This document shows, piece after piece, positions 59,840-64,000 of a stretch of 64,000 nucleotides of DNA. The translations under genes and the position numbers were made by a program. The DNA comes from G965215045 sp965215045. Its GTDB lineage: Bacteria; Pseudomonadota; Gammaproteobacteria; JABABF01. Within the stretch, counting starts at the first letter, position 1. Each line of letters opens with the position of its first letter. Location of the stretch: assembly GCA_965215045.1 (NCBI GenBank), contig OZ244031.1, forward strand, positions 558,001 to 622,000, written 5' to 3'. A model generated the notes under the pieces. That model was given only the letters and a program-made list of their open reading frames with translations. It did no database searches and was not told the DNA's origin.

Positions 59840-62374
59840 TCACTCATTTGCTAAAGAATCATGCAGGGCCTTTTTAAGAGCAGTCATCACATTATCCACA
59901 CTTTGGTCGAGTTCGACTTTCTCTCTATCTGCATGAATTGCACGCGGGGCCAGTTGTGACATTGCGGTACACACATCGGCAAGATCTGCATCCACTTCAT
60001 ATTTGACGGGATTAGGCAGGTGCCGCAGGGCAACGCGTAATGCAGCATAACTCACCCGCTCCCCTGAAAACTCCTTCTGCAGCTGGGCAATGGTTTTTAA
60101 AATCTCCCGGTATGGAGGCTGTTCAACATTCATCCCTTCAATTTTTTTAACCCATCGGGCACTTTCTTCAGGGAGACTGCATTCTTGAAAAAGTTCACGC
60201 AATTTCTTAAGACCGATTTGTTTTACGGGACACAAACGAACCAGTTTCGCTAAATCATCTATATTGATCAGCGTAATCGTGCGCGGTTTCTCCGACCCCG
60301 CATGTTTTTCTCTATCTATGCGGATTTCCTTGGCTAACGCAGAATTTTCCCCGCGTGCTGTCGGAAATGCCGGTCCCACAATAACGGCATGATCACATTT
60401 AAATTCATCTCGATTTCGCGCAATAGCCGAGATATTGACACTGTGTGCCGAGACCTTCACAGCAGGAGCCTGTTTACTCTTCGCTTCCAGACTCACCCTG
60501 TAATGCTGTAGTTCTCCCCCAGCACTTGGGGACAAATAAGCGGAAGCCACTCCATCTGGTTCATTTGGCTTACCATAAGAACTTACCTCGAAGCCGAGGC
60601 TCCGGAATGCTGCGTTGACACACTGTTCCAACTGCACGGGGTCATTGCGCGCCTCAGACAATGCCTGGGCAATGGAAACGGCACTTTGCCTTCCTGATTC
60701 ATTTGCCAGACTACGCAGAAGTTGGTCACGCTCCGACAGAAATGCATCGATCGTAGTTCTTTCAATGCCTTGCACGTGGAGCTGTGCCTCACTGAGCACT
60801 TCGGCCATCATCATCAGTTCCAAGGGTTCCCTCACTTTTTTATCACTGAATGCATCATGGAAAACCGAAATAAATGGATGAAACCCATTCAATAACAAAG
60901 TGCCGGATACCGTGTCAAATTTCACTATCGCATCACGAGATTCTCCACTGAAATCGATGTCAACGTCGGCAACAAAGTGCTCAGCCTTACGCGCCCGTTT
61001 TTCAAGGGAAGCGAGAAATTCCTTCTTTTTCTTAACAGAATCATATTCCGGGACAATCAGGTAACGGGCTTCGCTTTTACCTTCCATAACAGCCCGACAC
61101 AAAGTGACAATTGGCGTGCGTGACAAACCCGCTGGACTGGCGGCGATCCTGCGCGACAGTTTTGCACCCGGCTCTTCACCGAGATCATGAGCCTCAATTT
61201 TAGGTCGAACTGCATTGAAGATCGCACGAAGTACATTCTGCGTGGCTTCAAGCAGCGGACCGTCTTCAATTGTCTCCCGGTTGGAGCGCAAGCCATCATC
61301 CAATTTATCTATATGAATTACCAATCGGAAACGGCCAAAAGTTCCATGTCGCAGCTCATCCGGAGAGATGCCGAAATGTCCATCAGAAACATTGAGAAGG
61401 CGACCACGCACGTAGACAAAAAATCCATGGCTACGGCCAATCTCGTCTGACTTTCCGCCCGTCAGAAGGTCTTTGTAGGCCTCTGCATAACCCCAAACAC
61501 GACCCAACCCCGGTATATCAAGTCCGGGAGGGTTTTTCGTCACTTTAATATCCTTGGGGCCGGGCCTGTGAAGCTTCACCAGGCCCTTACCCAGTTGCCA
61601 ATGCAGGAGCGGTTTTTTACTTTCTTTGCTCGGTGTAAGTTGCCGGCCATTCAGCCAGACTTTGAAATCATCACGCAACGGAAGCGCAGTCCGTAGCACC
61701 CACTCCAGATGACCCCTTTTGATCTCATGTGCCTTGTCTTTAAGTGAAGACATAATACTAACCGTCCAAGATGAAGGGCTTCCTTTACCAAAAAGCGAAA
61801 TTCCGGCCGTCTTGAACTCGCTGCTCTCAGTCCATTGCCGGATAGCTTGTTCTGCTTGTGCAGGGCTCAGCTCCCGGAGCGGAATCTGAATTGGAGTCTC
61901 TTGGAATTCAATACCCTGACCATGGTTCTGGACAATCGCCCCATAATCCATGGAGGTAGAGTAGTATTTTCCCTGGTATTGACTGATATGCGTCAGGCGC
62001 TCGGCCAGTACATAAGTCGCCAGCTTGCCGATGCCAAATTTCCCAATCTGTGAACGACCGCGAGGGAGTTCTGACTGCGGCAATTCTCGCTTATTACTGA
62101 AGCCGATCCGCCAGTGCCTGGTCAGACCATCGATACCCATACCTTCGCCGTCGTCGAACACCACGATCGCAGCATCCGGATCATTAAAACTGGATGGGAG
62201 CAGGACCTGCACCCGGCGCGCACCGGCATCAAAGGAATTGGCGACCAGTTCCTCCACGGCCTTGTTCGGACTTGTATAAAGACCTTCAGAAAACAGCTCA
62301 ATAATCTTGTAACTAAGATGGACATCGATCTTCCCTGTTTCAGAACCAACAGAAGCGAAATCAGGCGCAGACAT
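59840..62374 (-). CDS. GHKL (MORC/MutL/Hsp90-type) ATPase with a likely PD-(D/E)xK nuclease domain
   Basis: 844 residues from ATG 62374. The GHKL ATP site is complete: KAVEELVANSFDAGARRVQV (N box), VVFDDGEGMGIDGLTRHWRI (G1) and RSQIGKFGIGKLATYVLAER (G2). A transducer-like domain follows (FFVYVRGRLLNVSDGHFGIS; SNRETIEDGPLL). Around residues 590–700 a restriction-endonuclease-like fold is suggested by VNAAFRSLGFEVSSYGKPNE, PDG and YRVSLEAKSK (an E-x-K motif), with KCDHAVIVGPAF after it. GHKL ATPases fused to nuclease domains beside methyltransferases are described as restriction-linked MORC/MutL homologues. Here it would be the cutting or DNA-sensing partner of the methyltransferase. The nuclease call is inference. 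Confidence 0.85.
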   Translation of the reverse strand: MSAPDFASVGSETGKIDVHLSYKIIELFSEGLYTSPNKAVEELVANSFDAGARRVQVLLPSSFNDPDAAIVVFDDGEGMGIDGLTRHWRIGFSNKRELPQSELPRGRSQIGKFGIGKLATYVLAERLTHISQYQGKYYSTSMDYGAIVQNHGQGIEFQETPIQIPLRELSPAQAEQAIRQWTESSEFKTAGISLFGKGSPSSWTVSIMSSLKDKAHEIKRGHLEWVLRTALPLRDDFKVWLNGRQLTPSKESKKPLLHWQLGKGLVKLHRPGPKDIKVTKNPPGLDIPGLGRVWGYAEAYKDLLTGGKSDEIGRSHGFFVYVRGRLLNVSDGHFGISPDELRHGTFGRFRLVIHIDKLDDGLRSNRETIEDGPLLEATQNVLRAIFNAVRPKIEAHDLGEEPGAKLSRRIAASPAGLSRTPIVTLCRAVMEGKSEARYLIVPEYDSVKKKKEFLASLEKRARKAEHFVADVDIDFSGESRDAIVKFDTVSGTLLLNGFHPFISVFHDAFSDKKVREPLELMMMAEVLSEAQLHVQGIERTTIDAFLSERDQLLRSLANESGRQSAVSIAQALSEARNDPVQLEQCVNAAFRSLGFEVSSYGKPNEPDGVASAYLSPSAGGELQHYRVSLEAKSKQAPAVKVSAHSVNISAIARNRDEFKCDHAVIVGPAFPTARGENSALAKEIRIDREKHAGSEKPRTITLINIDDLAKLVRLCPVKQIGLKKLRELFQECSLPEESARWVKKIEGMNVEQPPYREILKTIAQLQKEFSGERVSYAALRVALRHLPNPVKYEVDADLADVCTAMSQLAPRAIHADREKVELDQSVDNVMTALKKALHDSLANE

Positions 62375-62379
62375 GGCAG

Positions 62380-62556
62380 TTATATTCCCCCCTTACGGTC
62401 AACCGGACGTAATTTTTCAGGAAGCTGCTGACTGGGCTTAGAACCAGCCTTTTCAGCATTTGTGTGTCTGCACAAAGATTTCTCTCCGAAAGTACCACCC
62501 AAATCCTCATTCTCGTCTCTGAGATCGAGGTCATCAGCGAGAATCTCACCGATCAA
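62380..62556 (-). CDS. Possible small protein upstream of the GHKL gene
   Basis: 58 codons in the same direction as the GHKL gene, ending 5 bp before its ATG. The only plausible start is TTG 62556. The peptide (LIGEILADDLDLRDENEDLG, GTFGEKSLCRHTNAEKAGSK) is polar and acidic with no recognised domain. The tight spacing and its stop next to the GHKL ribosome-binding region (AAGGGGGG) argue for a real leader or antitoxin-like gene; the weak start codon argues against. Confidence 0.35.
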   Translation of the reverse strand: MIGEILADDLDLRDENEDLGGTFGEKSLCRHTNAEKAGSKPSQQLPEKLRPVDRKGGI

Positions 62557-62626
62557 TAATATACAGTATAGGCGATAATACTGGTAACTATACCTCAGAA
62601 ATTTCCCTTTTGGGAGAGTGTCAGTG

Positions 62627-62818
62627 ATGAAGAAAAAGCATAGCCTCCTGCGCGAATACCTGTCAGGAAAACAGGGGCCCAAGGATGTTTTGCGGTGCCC
62701 AGCGCGTCCGGACCGCGCTGCGCTCCTCGCCGAAACGAAGCGCATCCTGAACATGACGCCTCCCGGCCCGCAGGAAGACAGCGTGTTACTGCTGCGCGAA
62801 GACCGCGACAGCCGATGA
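62627..62818 (+). CDS. Small protein with an antitoxin-like C-terminus
   Basis: 63 residues from ATG 62627 with GGGAGAG about 9 bases upstream (an in-frame GTG at 62618 is also possible). The C-terminus (ETKRILNMTPPGPQEDSVLL, LREDRDSR) resembles the end of some VapB/FitA-type antitoxins that bind PIN toxins, from memory of the pattern only. The N-terminus is not a recognisable DNA-binding domain, and no PIN toxin gene follows, so it may be a remnant. From 62819 to 63121 there is no gene, only the G/C-rich repeats listed separately. Confidence 0.4.
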   Translation: MKKKHSLLREYLSGKQGPKDVLRCPARPDRAALLAETKRILNMTPPGPQEDSVLLLREDRDSR

Positions 62819-62875
62819 ACCGGGGTGTCGGGGCCAGTGGCACCGGCAGAGGTTCTTGCCATGAAGATCCGGACA

Positions 62876-62903
62876 CCCCGGCACGCCCCCCGCGTTTGGG
62901 GGG
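62876..62903. repeat. 28-bp direct repeat, right copy
   Basis: CCCCGGCAC, GCCCCCC, then GCGTTTGGGGGG; differs from 58525–58552 at three positions. CCCCCC and GGGGGG around GCGTTT form a 6-bp hairpin. Together with the left copy it brackets the less GC-rich methyltransferase/GHKL island. Confidence 0.75.
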
Positions 62904-62946
62904 TAGCCCCGACTATAGCCGCCGCCTTCACTCAGATGTCCGACCT

Positions 62947-62969
62947 GCACGCCCCCCGCGTTTGGGAGG
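62947..62969. repeat. Partial third copy of the flanking repeat
   Basis: GCACGCCCCCCGCGTTTGGG repeats 62881–62900 exactly over 20 bases, 66 bp further right, then diverges (AGGCGG). Confidence 0.75.
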
Positions 62970-63121
62970 CGGCCCCGGGCGGGCGGCGGGACGGGGTTTG
63001 CACGGCACCGGGGGCTGCGACGCCCGCTGTCTCCCTGCTGCTATACTCCAAGGTGGCGTGCCCGCGCACGGTTTTTGACTGCTGATGCCCGGCGTTTCCG
63101 GGTGAGTCCAGGCGAGTTTCC

Positions 63122-64000
63122 ATGTCCACCCTCAAATGCGGCGTCGTCGGCGCCGGTCATCTCGGCAAGTTCCATGCCGACAAGTATGCGCAGCTGCCGG
63201 ATTGCGAGCTGGCCTGGGTCTGCGATGTCGAAGAAGCACTCTGCCAACAGGTCGCCGCCCGGCACGGTGCCGCCCCCGTCGCCGACTACCGCCAGGTGCT
63301 GGGGCAGGTGGATGCGGTCAGCATCGTCACGCCCACTTCCACTCACCACCGGATCGCACACGATTTCCTGGAGGGCGGTGCGCATGTGCTGGTCGAAAAA
63401 CCGATGGCGATCTCGCTTGCCGAAGCCGACGAACTGATCGACATCGCCGAACGCCGCCAGCGCCTCCTGCAAATCGGACACATCGAACGTTTCAACCCGG
63501 TGCTGTTCGAGCTGGGAGATGCGCTGCTCGACCCGATGTTTGTAGAGAGCACGCGGCTGATGCCAAACGACCCGCGCAACCGGGACACCTGTGTCATCCT
63601 GGACCTGATGATCCACGACCTGGAGCTCATCCTCTACCTGGTGCGTTCTGAGATCACGGAAATCCGGGCCAGCGGCGTGGAAGTTCTCTCGGCCGACACC
63701 GATATCGCCAACGCCCGCATCGCCTTTGCCAACGGCTGCACCGCCAACATCACGGCGAGCCACATCAGCCGCAAGGTGGAGCGCAAGCTGCGCCTGTTCA
63801 AAAAGGATCGCTACTTCTCCATCGACCTGCAAAATCACCGCTACGTCGCCTGCCGCAAGGGGGATAAGCGCGATATCGAGTACGAGGAACGCTCCTTCCC
63901 CGGGGCCGATGCCCTGCGCATGGAGATCGAGCATTTCCTCTCGTGCATACGCAACGGGCACCCGCCCCTGGTCGGGGGACACGAGGGGCGCCGCGCACTC
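63122..64000 (+). CDS. Gfo/Idh/MocA-family oxidoreductase (C-terminus outside the window)
   Basis: 293 codons from ATG 63122, open at the window end. The NAD(P)-binding fold is KCGVVGAGHLGKFHADKYAQ, followed by VDAVSIVTPTSTHHRIAHDF and the signature HVLVEKPMAISLAEADELID. Active-site-like segments are IGHIERFNPVLFEL and ILDLMIHDLELILY. The family oxidises sugar or inositol derivatives. Similar enzymes sit near lipid A genes in gammaproteobacteria, and GnnA (UDP-GlcNAc 3-dehydrogenase) belongs to this family, but nothing here proves that function. The sequence returns to high GC. Confidence 0.88.
   Translation, partial: MSTLKCGVVGAGHLGKFHADKYAQLPDCELAWVCDVEEALCQQVAARHGAAPVADYRQVLGQVDAVSIVTPTSTHHRIAHDFLEGGAHVLVEKPMAISLAEADELIDIAERRQRLLQIGHIERFNPVLFELGDALLDPMFVESTRLMPNDPRNRDTCVILDLMIHDLELILYLVRSEITEIRASGVEVLSADTDIANARIAFANGCTANITASHISRKVERKLRLFKKDRYFSIDLQNHRYVACRKGDKRDIEYEERSFPGADALRMEIEHFLSCIRNGHPPLVGGHEGRRAL

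Overview
This window looks like the chromosome of a GC-rich gammaproteobacterium. The evidence is a division and cell wall (dcw) cluster running mraZ to ftsZ, lpxC and secA, the zapA–6S RNA–fthC–ilvA–rpiA neighbourhood, a tkt–epd–pgk–fba operon, and a CbiMQO-type metal importer. No tRNA, rRNA, transposase or CRISPR array was seen. The genus cannot be read from the sequence.

Layout. 1–1.8 kb (minus): 5' part of secA and lpxC. 2.0–12.5 kb (plus): ten tandem copies (A–J) of a sulfotransferase-like gene, inserted in the opposite orientation between ftsZ and lpxC, which are normally neighbours. 12.6–27.7 kb (minus): mraZ, rsmH, ftsL, ftsI, murE, murF, mraY, ftsW, murG, murC, ddl, ftsQ, ftsA, ftsZ, mostly with 1–4 bp overlaps; murD is missing between mraY and ftsW. 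27.7–31.6 kb: mraZ promoter and operator, a 19-bp minisatellite, a frameshifted hendecad coiled-coil membrane protein, an FAD oxidoreductase of the UDP-galactopyranose mutase type and a GtrA-like flippase. 31.7–46 kb: rlmB, a short RNase R, a ZapB-like protein, zapA, 6S RNA, fthC, ilvA, rpiA, fba, pgk, tkt, epd, moeA, moaB, ssb. 46–58.5 kb: an MFS transporter, cbiMQO–nadC, an operon of ampD with an ECF sigma factor and a membrane partner, an EF-hand protein, an enoyl-CoA hydratase with an acyl-CoA synthetase, and metE. 58.5–62.9 kb: a less GC-rich two-gene DNA methyltransferase plus GHKL-ATPase/nuclease island between 28-bp direct repeats. 63.1 kb to the end: a partial Gfo/Idh/MocA oxidoreductase.

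The most striking element is the sulfotransferase array. Seven of the ten copies carry a run of 14–22 C just after the start codon, between a conserved leader and the catalytic domain, as in contingency (phase-variable) genes. Several copies have two start codons in different frames on the 5' side of the run, so the tract length selects leader start, tract-proximal start or no product. By reading frame, C, D, E, F and H are open as assembled. A, G and J are out of frame. B and I carry fixed frameshifts. The copies are mosaics of three sequence types, which points to recombination between copies. The likely result is a shifting repertoire of sulfotransferases, perhaps acting on the cell surface; the substrate is unknown and that role is inference.

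The dcw genes build lipid II, synthesise septal peptidoglycan and form the Z ring. ZapA and AmpD belong to the same division and wall-recycling biology. The methyltransferase/GHKL pair resembles restriction–modification-linked MORC/MutL-type systems and is probably a defence module.
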